Assembly: GCF_024436065.1 (NCBI RefSeq)
Contig: NZ_JANFNS010000001.1
Span: 992,001 to 1,056,000 of the forward strand
Origin: Saccharibacillus sp. JS10
GTDB taxonomy: Bacteria > Bacillota > Bacilli > Paenibacillales > Paenibacillaceae
Direction: 5' to 3'
DNA length: 64,000 bases
The notes below the pieces were generated by a model. The model was not told where the DNA came from and did not search any database. It was given only the letters and a program-made list of their open reading frames with translations. Position numbers and translations under genes: made by a program. Shown here piece by piece: positions 16,949-24,477 of the stretch (position 1 is its first letter; each line of letters starts with the position of its first letter).

Positions 16949-18103
16949 TTATCTTTTTCTCCCCTCAAGCGGTTGCAATACATCTATAGCCTGATGCAGT
17001 ATTTTCGATAATTGTTGAATATCGTAGGCTTCGTGTTCATCGCCCAGACTGATCCGAATGCCAGATAATGCTTCTTCGGATGTTCGACCCATCGAAAGTA
17101 ACACCCGGCTCGGTTTTTCTGTTTTTGCTGAACAAGCAGACTGAGCCGATACATACGCGCCAAGCCCTTCCAGCGTATGCAGAATCACCTCGGATTTCAA
17201 GCCCGGAAATGTAAAATGTACGATATGCGGCGAAGGATGTTGTGGATTTGTTACAGTTAGGGTCGGATGTTGATTCACTGCTTCTATGATCTGTTCTCGC
17301 AGCAAATTCATTTTTGCCGCCCGTTCCGTTCGACTTTCAGACACTAAACGAAAAGCTTTGGCTGCGCCAACAATAGACGCAACATTTTCGGTACCTGCAC
17401 GAAGACCTTGTTCTTGATCGCCACCAGACAAAAGCGGGAACAAAGTGATTCCTTCCCGAATATACAACAGACCTACACCGCGCGGACCCCGAAGTTTGTG
17501 TGCAGACAAACTATATAGATCAATGCCCGCTTCCCGAAGGTCAAGTGGAACTTGAGCAAAACCTTGTACACCGTCGACATGAAAACGGACATGCGGTTGA
17601 ATCTTTTTGAGCTGGCGACCTATTTCTGTAACAGGCTGCACCGCTCCGGTCTCGTTATTAACGTGCATGACGCTCACAAGCACTGTATCTTTACGCACCG
17701 CAGCAAAAATGTCTTCGGGCGATAATGTTCCATCCAATTGGGGCTTTACATAAGTGACTTCAAACCCAAGCTGCTCCATTTGTTTGCAACTCTCATAGAC
17801 GGAAGCATGTTCGATTGTAGTGGTCACTATATGTCGTCTGCCATCGCTTCGTCCAAGTAACATTCCTTTTACCGCTAGATTATTACTTTCTGTAGCTCCA
17901 GATGTAAATATGATTTCTTCGGGTTTCACGCCTCCAAGCGCCCCTGCACAAACTTCCCTTGATCGTTCAAGCAACTTGGCAGAAGCTTCGCCGTTACGAT
18001 GAATAGAAGATGGATTTCCGTTATGCACTTGCATCACTTCGGCGATAGTGCGAATCACATCCGGATGGACCGGCGTCGATGCCGCATGATCGAAATTCAA
18101 CAT
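16949..18103 (-). CDS. Cysteine desulfurase (NifS/IscS family, NifZ-like partner of ThiI)
   Basis: PLP enzyme releasing sulfur from cysteine as a persulfide. FDHAASTPVHPDV at the N-terminus, GATESNN, the HVDGVQGF segment, the PLP lysine in SLSAHKLRGPRGVG (about residue 205) and the catalytic cysteine in SAQSACSAK (about residue 325) are all present. In B. subtilis the desulfurase NifZ is encoded next to thiI and supplies it with sulfur; the same arrangement here supports that role rather than Fe-S cluster assembly. ATG at 18103 has AGAAGG 8 nt upstream. 384 residues. Confidence 0.93.
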   Translation of the reverse strand: MLNFDHAASTPVHPDVIRTIAEVMQVHNGNPSSIHRNGEASAKLLERSREVCAGALGGVKPEEIIFTSGATESNNLAVKGMLLGRSDGRRHIVTTTIEHASVYESCKQMEQLGFEVTYVKPQLDGTLSPEDIFAAVRKDTVLVSVMHVNNETGAVQPVTEIGRQLKKIQPHVRFHVDGVQGFAQVPLDLREAGIDLYSLSAHKLRGPRGVGLLYIREGITLFPLLSGGDQEQGLRAGTENVASIVGAAKAFRLVSESRTERAAKMNLLREQIIEAVNQHPTLTVTNPQHPSPHIVHFTFPGLKSEVILHTLEGLGAYVSAQSACSAKTEKPSRVLLSMGRTSEEALSGIRISLGDEHEAYDIQQLSKILHQAIDVLQPLEGRKR

Positions 18104-18164
18104 GCTTTGAACCTTCTTTCATTTCTTCGATTCCTCTAGCTTAACGCGTATCGATGATTTTTCC

Positions 18165-18217
18165 AAACAACAAAAAGATCAAAAAGGGAAGAAAACTCTT
18201 CTCCTTTTTGATCTTTT
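18165..18217 (-). terminator. Terminator of the lytic transglycosylase gene
   Basis: Long stem (18173-18187 with 18203-18217, 15 bp, plus an inner GGAAGA/TCTTC pairing) with T-rich sequence on both sides, so it may work in both directions. It lies 15 nt below the transglycosylase stop. Confidence 0.88.
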
Positions 18218-18232
18218 CCTCTGTGCATACGC

Positions 18233-19006
18233 TTAGATATATTTGGCTTGAGCCGATTCGACTCTACCGATATATTTCTGCGTTTCGCGTGGCAAGCTGT
18301 CGAATTTCGCATTCAGATCGGCTTCGGTTGAAATGCCAAGACGCTGCAATGTGCCAGGTCCCGCATTGTAAGCCGCCAGTGCCAATCGCTGCGAACCGCC
18401 AAAACGAATCAGCATCGAAGCGATATAACTGGAACCGCCATTGATATTTTGCTCGGGATCAAATGAATTTTTTACACCTAGACCCGCAGCCGTTCCATCC
18501 ATCAATTGCATCAGACCTTTGGCACCTGCGCCAGACTGCGCATTCGGATTAAACGAAGACTCTGCATCGATGATGCCATTAATCAAGGATTGGGGAATCC
18601 CGTATTTGGCACTAGCGGCTTGTACCATATCCGCATACTGCGCAGCTCCGGAATTCGGTGTCCCTGAACGAACTGTAGGTTCCGATACTTGCGGCATTTC
18701 AATCTTCGCTCCGGAACTTTCGATAGACGAAGTAGCTGACGATGCACCGCCAAGCGATGTCGCGCCTTTCGTCAAAGAATCAACCTGATCCGCAGGAAGC
18801 GAGATTGCCGCAAGCGTTTTGAGCAATTCTTCCGCAGAGATCGAAGTGGTTCCCGACTGTTCCATTTTTTGCTGTAATAGCGATGCAAAAACCGACGAAT
18901 CGATCTTGCCTTGCGCCATATTGTTTAGCGAAGATTTATCGAGATTCATACTATCGATCCATTGGAATTCAATTAACTGCTTGGCTGTCTTCGGTTCAAT
19001 AATCAT
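18233..19006 (-). CDS. Lytic transglycosylase, SLT domain, no signal peptide
   Basis: The C-terminal half is a Slt/GEWL domain that cleaves peptidoglycan between MurNAc and GlcNAc: IPQSLINGIIDAESSFNPNA carries the catalytic glutamate, followed by GAGAKGLMQLM, DPEQNINGGSSYIA and LALAAYNAGPGTL. The N-terminal half is Ser/Ala/Gly-rich and of low complexity (residues about 25-130). There is no signal peptide or membrane span from the chosen ATG at 19006, which has AAGGGAG upstream. B. subtilis YjbJ (CwlQ) is a possible relative. Export by a dedicated route or release on lysis are both conceivable. Probably co-transcribed with ypuI. Confidence 0.88.
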   Translation of the reverse strand: MIIEPKTAKQLIEFQWIDSMNLDKSSLNNMAQGKIDSSVFASLLQQKMEQSGTTSISAEELLKTLAAISLPADQVDSLTKGATSLGGASSATSSIESSGAKIEMPQVSEPTVRSGTPNSGAAQYADMVQAASAKYGIPQSLINGIIDAESSFNPNAQSGAGAKGLMQLMDGTAAGLGVKNSFDPEQNINGGSSYIASMLIRFGGSQRLALAAYNAGPGTLQRLGISTEADLNAKFDSLPRETQKYIGRVESAQAKYI

Positions 19007-19109
19007 CTGTTCGCACTCCCTTTCTTCGGTGTTCAATCCAACTTAGCTCCGGTTAGCCGGATAAGCGAAAGGATCTAGGAACCGCTTCTCCGGGAATTCA
19101 CTCAATTGA

Positions 19110-19610
19110 TTAAGAACGCGGAGCGCTCATCCGGCGCTGACTCAAGTAATCGCTCTCGTAATAATCCAGATCGTCACGAAGTTCTTCATATGTTTTAGTT
19201 ACGTCGAGAATGATCTCACGCGCCGGAGCGGCAACTTGTTTGCGGAAGCGAATCGCTTCTTGCCCCGTATACGCGTAACGTCCGTCTTCGGCATAGCACT
19301 CATTTTTTGGATAAAAGAAGCTATTAATTACGTTATGGTACACCTTGTACAGAGTATCTTCCGCAGAATTCACATCGAAATTGGCACGGCGAAGCAGCAC
19401 TCCGATTTTTTCGGAGGACGTTTCCGAGAACACAAGTAGATGGCGAAGATCAGATAAAAATCCTTTGTAGTAAGCGACTTCTTCCTCGTCTTGTGACTGT
19501 GCAAGCTGAGGTAGCGAATACTCATTCAAAAAAGCTTCGACTTTCAAGATGGCGGCTTTCAACTTTTCTCTGGTCGATTCACATAATTTCTGTACGTTAG
19601 GCCCTGACAT
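19110..19610 (-). CDS. ypuI: YpuI-like protein (DUF3907)
   Basis: A soluble 166-residue protein of unknown function. Conserved blocks include AYYKGFLSDLRHLLVFSE, SSEKIGVLLRRANFD, LYKVYHNVINSFFYPKNECYAEDGRYAYTG and AIRFR; these fit the DUF3907 family typified by B. subtilis YpuI. ATG at 19610 follows AAGGGGGA; the frame is open another 30 codons upstream without such a site. The gene lies just downstream of rnpB. The segment 19611-19784 between them shows only a 7-bp inverted repeat (19742-19766). Confidence 0.8.
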   Translation of the reverse strand: MSGPNVQKLCESTREKLKAAILKVEAFLNEYSLPQLAQSQDEEEVAYYKGFLSDLRHLLVFSETSSEKIGVLLRRANFDVNSAEDTLYKVYHNVINSFFYPKNECYAEDGRYAYTGQEAIRFRKQVAAPAREIILDVTKTYEELRDDLDYYESDYLSQRRMSAPRS

Positions 19611-19784
19611 AACGGCGTTTCCCCCTTGATATTTGATCGCGCACTCGGCGCGAATCGAGCTTCCTTGCAAACCCAATTCTTGCTCCGTCCATCGTAGCAT
19701 AAATTTAAACCAAAAGCATCCAAGTAGAAGCGTTTAAGCGTAAGTGATAAATAATAATGATCACTTGTATTTATGATCAGGATG

Positions 19785-19830
19785 CAAAACGGCGTCCGCT
19801 TTCTTCAAAAATGAAGAAAGCGGACGCCGT
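19785..19830 (-). terminator. Terminator of rnpB
   Basis: A perfect 19-bp stem (19789-19807 with 19812-19830, 4-nt loop) followed by TTTT on the minus strand, about 90 nt after the mature 3' end of the RNase P RNA. The U-run is short but the stem is the longest in the window. Confidence 0.8.
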
Positions 19831-19921
19831 CGATCGGATTGTTCGTGCAAACAATTCTCACGTCTTCTGTATCAAAGCCGATTACTCGGTGATCCAGAAT
19901 TTTGTTGGGTTGCGTTAGTTC

Positions 19922-20338
19922 GGAAAGTTTACCGTAAGCCGGGTTCTGTGCTACTTTGCGGTGCAGCCGGGAACTACCCTCCCGCTTTGAGCGACAATCA
20001 TCTGTCTAGGCCGTTTATTGCTAAACGGCTCAAGCGACCAACCTAAACGCACCCCGAGCAAGGGCTGTCTTCGGCAAGCCGAAAACTGCGTTTCATTAGG
20101 TCTTGCTCCGGATGGGGTTTACCAGGGACGAAGTCACCAGCGCCCCTCGGAGTCTCTTACACTCCGGTTCCACCCTTACCTGTGCACGCCTTGCAGCGGC
20201 CATCGGCGGTCCATTTCTGTGGCACTAATCCTTCAGCTCGCGCTGACTGGACGTTATCCAGCATCCTGCTCTACGAAGCCCGGACTTTCCTCCCGTGCCG
20301 CCATTACGCGACACCGGCGATTGTCTGTTAAACTCCCC
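19922..20338 (-). ncRNA. rnpB: RNase P RNA, type A architecture
   Basis: Catalytic RNA that removes 5' leaders from tRNA precursors. On the minus strand the conserved blocks occur in order: GAGGAAAGTCCGGGCT, GCAGGATGCTGGATAACG, ACCGCCGATGGCC, GGTAAGGGTGGAAC, GGTAAACCCCATCCGGAGC, CGCTTGAGCC, GGCCTAGACAGATGA and the 3' block ACAGAACCCGGCTTA. The ends pair as helix P1 (GGGGAGTTTA with TAAACTTTCC). The central and 3' blocks match the E. coli-like type A form and lack the obvious B. subtilis type B sequences. Ends are estimated from the P1 pairing and may be off by a few bases. Confidence 0.95.
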
Positions 20339-20394
20339 TTAAGCAACGGCACTTAGTATATCGCAAAAACCAACAGGTGACAAGTCTTTTTTCT

Positions 20395-21510
20395 TTACAG
20401 GAATCTAAAAGGTTCTGTATTCGGCTCCGATGCGTGAACGGTCGTTTCGCTACCGGTTGCCGCAAGATCTGCCGCGATTTTGTTCGCGACTCCAAGCTTC
20501 ATGATTTTTTCGGAATTATGTCCCGGATCGATGATCGTAAGCCCCGCCATCAACGCATCATGCGCCGTATGATAGTCGATATCGCCCGTAATCAATACGT
20601 CTGCACCTTGACGAATCGCATGGTGAATATAGCGACTACCTGATCCTCCGAGCACGGCTGCTTTTTTGATCGTTCGCTTTGGATCGCCGACTACGCGTGC
20701 CATCGGGACGTCGAATCCTTTTTTCACGACGTCTGTCAATTCACCCAAAGTCATCGGTTGCTGCAACTTTCCGATTCTGCCAAGTCCAAACGATTTGCCT
20801 TTTTGCTCTAACGGATAAAGATCATAAGCGACTTCTTCGTAAGGATGAGCTTTCAGCATTGCTTGAATCGCTTTGCTGCGGATACTTTCCGGCAATACCG
20901 TCTCAAGTCGAACTTCTTCGACTTGTTCAAGCTTCCCTACGCTACCTTGAAAAGGCTTCGTAGACTCCCCTGGAAGAAACGTTCCTGTCCCGTCCGCGCT
21001 AAAACTACAATGCGAATAATCGCCAATGGCTCCGGCTCCTGCATTGAGCATCGCATTTAACACCTGCTCGGCATGAGTTTTCGGTGCATACACGACCCAT
21101 TTATATAACGATTCGCTTTGCAATTCTTCGAGCGGCTTAGGTTCTACGATTCCAACCAGATCCGCCATCCAATCGTTAATCCCGCCCTCGGCAACATCCA
21201 GATTCGTATGACTGATATAGACCGCAATATCGTTTTTGATTAATTTTTCGTATAAAGCGCCCATCGGTGTATCGGTTCGCAAATGAGGCAGTGGACGGAA
21301 AATAATCGCATGGTGCGCAATAATCAAGTTCGCGCCTAGCTCAATCGCTTCATCCACAACTTCCGGTGTCACATCAAGCGCGACCAATACTTTTTTGATT
21401 TCTTTATTTAACGTACCGAGTTGCAAGCCAATTTTGTCATTGTCGACAGCTAGCGATTTCGGTGCGAATTTCTCCATTAATTGAATAACGGTTTGTCCTT
21501 TGGCAAACAT
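20395..21510 (-). CDS. yqfO: Nif3-like dinuclear metal centre protein (YqfO)
   Basis: NIF3 family protein with the metal-binding histidines in NLIIAHHAIIFRPLPHL (about residues 64-80) and the C-terminal GDIDYHTAHDA and IIDPGHNSEK motifs. A PII-like insertion domain lies in the middle (residues about 130-235), as in B. subtilis YqfO, which has a similar length (371 residues here). The family is hexameric; its biological role, perhaps a GTP cyclohydrolase-like hydrolase, is unsettled. ATG at 21510 has AAGGAGG 7 nt upstream and starts 34 nt inside the end of trmK, so the two are co-translated. Confidence 0.93.
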   Translation of the reverse strand: MFAKGQTVIQLMEKFAPKSLAVDNDKIGLQLGTLNKEIKKVLVALDVTPEVVDEAIELGANLIIAHHAIIFRPLPHLRTDTPMGALYEKLIKNDIAVYISHTNLDVAEGGINDWMADLVGIVEPKPLEELQSESLYKWVVYAPKTHAEQVLNAMLNAGAGAIGDYSHCSFSADGTGTFLPGESTKPFQGSVGKLEQVEEVRLETVLPESIRSKAIQAMLKAHPYEEVAYDLYPLEQKGKSFGLGRIGKLQQPMTLGELTDVVKKGFDVPMARVVGDPKRTIKKAAVLGGSGSRYIHHAIRQGADVLITGDIDYHTAHDALMAGLTIIDPGHNSEKIMKLGVANKIAADLAATGSETTVHASEPNTEPFRFL

Positions 21511-22247
21511 GCCAGCACCTCCTTCAGACTTTCGATATAACGTTCAAGCTCTGCTCTTTTTTCTTTGGCGTCTTCATTTTCGGAGCGCTCCATCGAACGT
21601 GCTACACGCTCGAATTTCGCGATTTCTCCGATCCATTTTTCATGAAAAACGGGTGAAGCTTGTTGCACAAGAAAAGGCCCGAACTGAAGCAACTGTTCGC
21701 GGCTCAGCTTCACAGGCGGTTCTCCGATCGTCGTTTCCGCATACAGTTTGGCATTTTCGGATTCTGCAACTTTACTGCGGTCTCCCGTCAATACTTCGTA
21801 AATCTTACCGTCTTCATGCAAAATCTGTTCGCTTCGCAGCAACCAGCCTTCTTCCAGCAGCCAACGACGAACCAAATCTTCGCCGACATTAGGTTGCAAA
21901 ATCAGACGTTGGACACCTATAAGCTTTTCGCGACCTTCGGTAAGGATTCGTACGATCAACGCACCGCCCATACCGGCAATCGTAATCACATCGACTTCTC
22001 CGGCTTGAATAGCGGCTAATCCGTCTCCAAGTCGAACTTCGATTTTGTTTTGAAGCCCCGCTTCGGCAACTTGCTTGGTTGCGGCATCAAAAGGCCCTTG
22101 GTTCACTTCTCCCGCGATTGCCGAAACGACAACTCCATTTTGCACCGCATAAGTTGGAAGCAGCGCATGATCGGAACCGATGTCCGCCAGACGACTGCCC
22201 GGCGGAATTAATTTGCAAATCGTATTCAAACGTTCAGATAATTTCAT
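21477..22247 (-). CDS. trmK: tRNA (adenine22-N1)-methyltransferase TrmK
   Basis: SAM-dependent enzyme methylating N1 of A22 in tRNA. The N-terminus KLSERLNTICKLIPPGSRLADIGSDHALLPTYAV contains the SAM-binding loop; VISAIAGEVNQGPFDAA, LGDGLAAI and VDVITIAGMGGALIVRIL are TrmK signatures. The C-terminal part is a charged coiled coil (EKWIGEIAKFERVARSMERSE). ATG at 22247 overlaps the stop of the upstream membrane gene by 4 nt (ATGA), which explains its weak Shine-Dalgarno. Conserved trmK-yqfO pairing downstream of sigA. Confidence 0.93.
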   Translation of the reverse strand: MKLSERLNTICKLIPPGSRLADIGSDHALLPTYAVQNGVVVSAIAGEVNQGPFDAATKQVAEAGLQNKIEVRLGDGLAAIQAGEVDVITIAGMGGALIVRILTEGREKLIGVQRLILQPNVGEDLVRRWLLEEGWLLRSEQILHEDGKIYEVLTGDRSKVAESENAKLYAETTIGEPPVKLSREQLLQFGPFLVQQASPVFHEKWIGEIAKFERVARSMERSENEDAKEKRAELERYIESLKEVLACLPKDKPLFN

Positions 22248-23080
22248 ACAGACACCCACGCAATCCATTTTTTTCGCCAGATAAATAACAAAACAAACGC
22301 TACAGCCAATTTCCCCAAAATATATAACACAATACCTTCCGGCGCTTGTTGACGCAGCAGCAGATCATCGACTTCCGGCATAAACCATAGTGTAACACCG
22401 ACTGCAAAATAAATCGAAGCAAACCGCTTTGCTTTGTGATGAGCCAGCCAACTTAACCAAAGCAGCAGCGCACTAAGCGGAAGCCAAAGCAATTGGAGCA
22501 TCGACCAAGATACAGACGGATTCATTTGTCCGAAAAACTTAGCGTACAGCAAAATCAAAGCTCCCCAACCGCTGTAATGCAGCAGCCCACTCGGTACGAT
22601 CATTCCAATCGCCAACCATACGACGGCACACACGGCGATTAAAGCAAGCATTGCCATCTCGGTCGGCCATCCGTTAAGTCGAATCATCCATGCACCCAGC
22701 GCAAGCAACACAAGGCTTCCGATTGCATACAAGATCTGCCCACCCATACCGCCCATCCAAGCTTTTCCTCTGGCGTATGTACCGAGCCCGTAACAGAATG
22801 AGACAAGCGCTGCAATCGCTGCTGTTTGAAACGGCCAATCCAAGATCGGAAAATAAAATCCGATCAGAAAAATCAACGCGATACTGACAAACGACAATGC
22901 CCACAATTTAAAATTGCCTTGCTGCAATGCCGAGACAGATAACGTGCTTTTTTTCTTTGGCTGCGTTTGTTCGTCATCATATAAGTTTAACAAAAAATCG
23001 CAGTAATGCTCGGGCAAAAGTTTACTTTTACGCCAATTTTCGATTTCCATAATGATGACTCTCTTTTTTTCCCGTTCCAA
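22244..23080 (-). CDS. Polytopic membrane protein downstream of sigA
   Basis: A 278-residue protein with a short cytoplasmic N-terminus (NWRKSKLLPEHYCDFLLNLYDDE) followed by about eight or nine hydrophobic spans such as LWALSFVSIALIFLIGFYFP and LAVAFVLLFIWRK. The N-terminal motif and topology are somewhat like DUF2157-type membrane proteins, but I cannot assign a function. The start is TTG at 23080, exactly 7 nt after AAGGAGG; an internal ATG at 23050 has no site. It occupies the place of cccA (cytochrome c550) in B. subtilis. Translationally coupled to trmK. Confidence 0.85.
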   Translation of the reverse strand: MEREKKRVIIMEIENWRKSKLLPEHYCDFLLNLYDDEQTQPKKKSTLSVSALQQGNFKLWALSFVSIALIFLIGFYFPILDWPFQTAAIAALVSFCYGLGTYARGKAWMGGMGGQILYAIGSLVLLALGAWMIRLNGWPTEMAMLALIAVCAVVWLAIGMIVPSGLLHYSGWGALILLYAKFFGQMNPSVSWSMLQLLWLPLSALLLWLSWLAHHKAKRFASIYFAVGVTLWFMPEVDDLLLRQQAPEGIVLYILGKLAVAFVLLFIWRKKWIAWVSV

Positions 23081-23257
23081 AAGTGCTCCTCCTTATAGAA
23101 ACCCCGTGTTTGTATCGCAATCTATGCGGATACTCTTCTCATTTTTTATATCGGCAGGTTGCTTCACTACGATTACGCATACAAACGACTCAGCATCAAT
23201 TTGTGTTTATTGTACCGAAAAAAAACGATTCCGACTATCCAATGATTCCCTATATGA

Positions 23258-23294
23258 ACAAAAAAAGACCGCCGAAGCAACTCTTCGGCAGTCT
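23258..23294 (-). terminator. Terminator of the dnaG-sigA operon
   Basis: AGAC-GCCGAAG pairs with CTTCGGC-GTCT (one mismatch) and is followed by seven Ts on the minus strand, 10 nt below the sigA stop. Confidence 0.9.
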
Positions 23295-23304
23295 GATGTC
23301 TAGT

Positions 23305-24432
23305 CTATTCAAGAAAATCTTTGAGTCGTTTGCTTCGACTTGGATGACGAAGTTTACGGAGCGCTTTGGCTTCGATTTGGCGAATGCGCTCGCGCGTTAC
23401 GCCAAACACTTTACCTACTTCTTCAAGCGTACGCGTACGCCCGTCATCCAGACCAAAGCGAAGACGCAGTACATTTTCTTCCCGATCGGTCAACGTATCC
23501 AAGACGTCTTCCAATTGTTCTTTGAGCAGCTCATAGGCAGCGGCATCTGCCGGCGCTAATGCTTCCTGGTCTTCAATAAAATCACCGAGGTGGGAGTCAT
23601 CTTCTTCGCCGATTGGAGTTTCCAGCGAGACCGGTTCTTGAGCGATTTTCATAATCTCTCGAACTTTTTCTACACTGAGTTCCATCTCGGCAGCAATTTC
23701 TTCCGGCGAAGGCTCACGTCCGAATTCTTGCAACAATTGCCGGGAAACCCGAATCAGTTTGTTGATCGTCTCAACCATATGAACCGGGATCCGAATCGTG
23801 CGCGCTTGATCGGCAATCGCACGAGTGATGGCTTGACGAATCCACCATGTCGCATACGTACTGAATTTGAATCCTTTTTCGTGGTCGAACTTTTCTACGG
23901 CTTTGATCAGACCCATGTTGCCTTCTTGAATTAAATCCAAGAACAACATGCCTCGTCCGACATAGCGTTTGGCAATACTTACAACGAGCCGAAGATTCGC
24001 TTCCGCCAAGCGGCGTTTCGCTTCTTCGTCGCCTTCTTTAATTCGTTTCGCCAATTCAACTTCATCGTTAGCCGACAGCAAAGGGACGCGTCCGATTTCT
24101 TTCAGATACATGCGGACAGGGTCGTTGATCTTAATGCCCGGCGGCAGTGCGAGATCGTCTTCAAATTCCGATTCTTCACTGCTGTCTCGGTCACCTCTTG
24201 AACGTGGACGTTCTTCTTCGTCGTCGCTTTCGTCTCCGACTTCGATCCCAAGATCCCCCAATTGTTCGTAAAACTCCTCGATTTGCTCAGGGTCTTGATC
24301 GAACGGCGATAACTTCTCAGCAACCTCTTTATAACTAAGATGCGATCTTTTTTTGCCCAGTTCGATCAGTTGTTCTTTCACCTGATCAAGAGTTTGTTCG
24401 CCTTCCAATCCCGTAAGTTCCTCGTTCGCCAT
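23305..24432 (-). CDS. sigA: RNA polymerase primary sigma factor SigA (RpoD)
   Basis: Housekeeping sigma factor that recognises TTGACA/TATAAT promoters. Region 1.1 is followed by an acidic stretch ([26 protein letters not shown], described in part: about residues 68-95). Region 1.2 ([16 protein letters not shown]), region 2 ([23 protein letters not shown] and [21 protein letters not shown]), region 3 and region 4 ([30 protein letters not shown]) are intact. ATG at 24432 has GGAGGAGGGGG upstream. It lies 45 nt after dnaG, the classic dnaG-sigA arrangement. Confidence 0.98.
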   Translation of the reverse strand: MANEELTGLEGEQTLDQVKEQLIELGKKRSHLSYKEVAEKLSPFDQDPEQIEEFYEQLGDLGIEVGDESDDEEERPRSRGDRDSSEESEFEDDLALPPGIKINDPVRMYLKEIGRVPLLSANDEVELAKRIKEGDEEAKRRLAEANLRLVVSIAKRYVGRGMLFLDLIQEGNMGLIKAVEKFDHEKGFKFSTYATWWIRQAITRAIADQARTIRIPVHMVETINKLIRVSRQLLQEFGREPSPEEIAAEMELSVEKVREIMKIAQEPVSLETPIGEEDDSHLGDFIEDQEALAPADAAAYELLKEQLEDVLDTLTDREENVLRLRFGLDDGRTRTLEEVGKVFGVTRERIRQIEAKALRKLRHPSRSKRLKDFLE

Positions 24433-24477
24433 TCTGAGACCCCCTCCTCCCTGGAATTTGAACCTAAGACTCGTTCG

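Noticed and set aside
19742-19766. Inverted repeat AAGTGAT...ATCACTT upstream of ypuI
   Set aside because: Only 7 bp, AT-rich and far from a recognised promoter; too common to call an operator or terminator.
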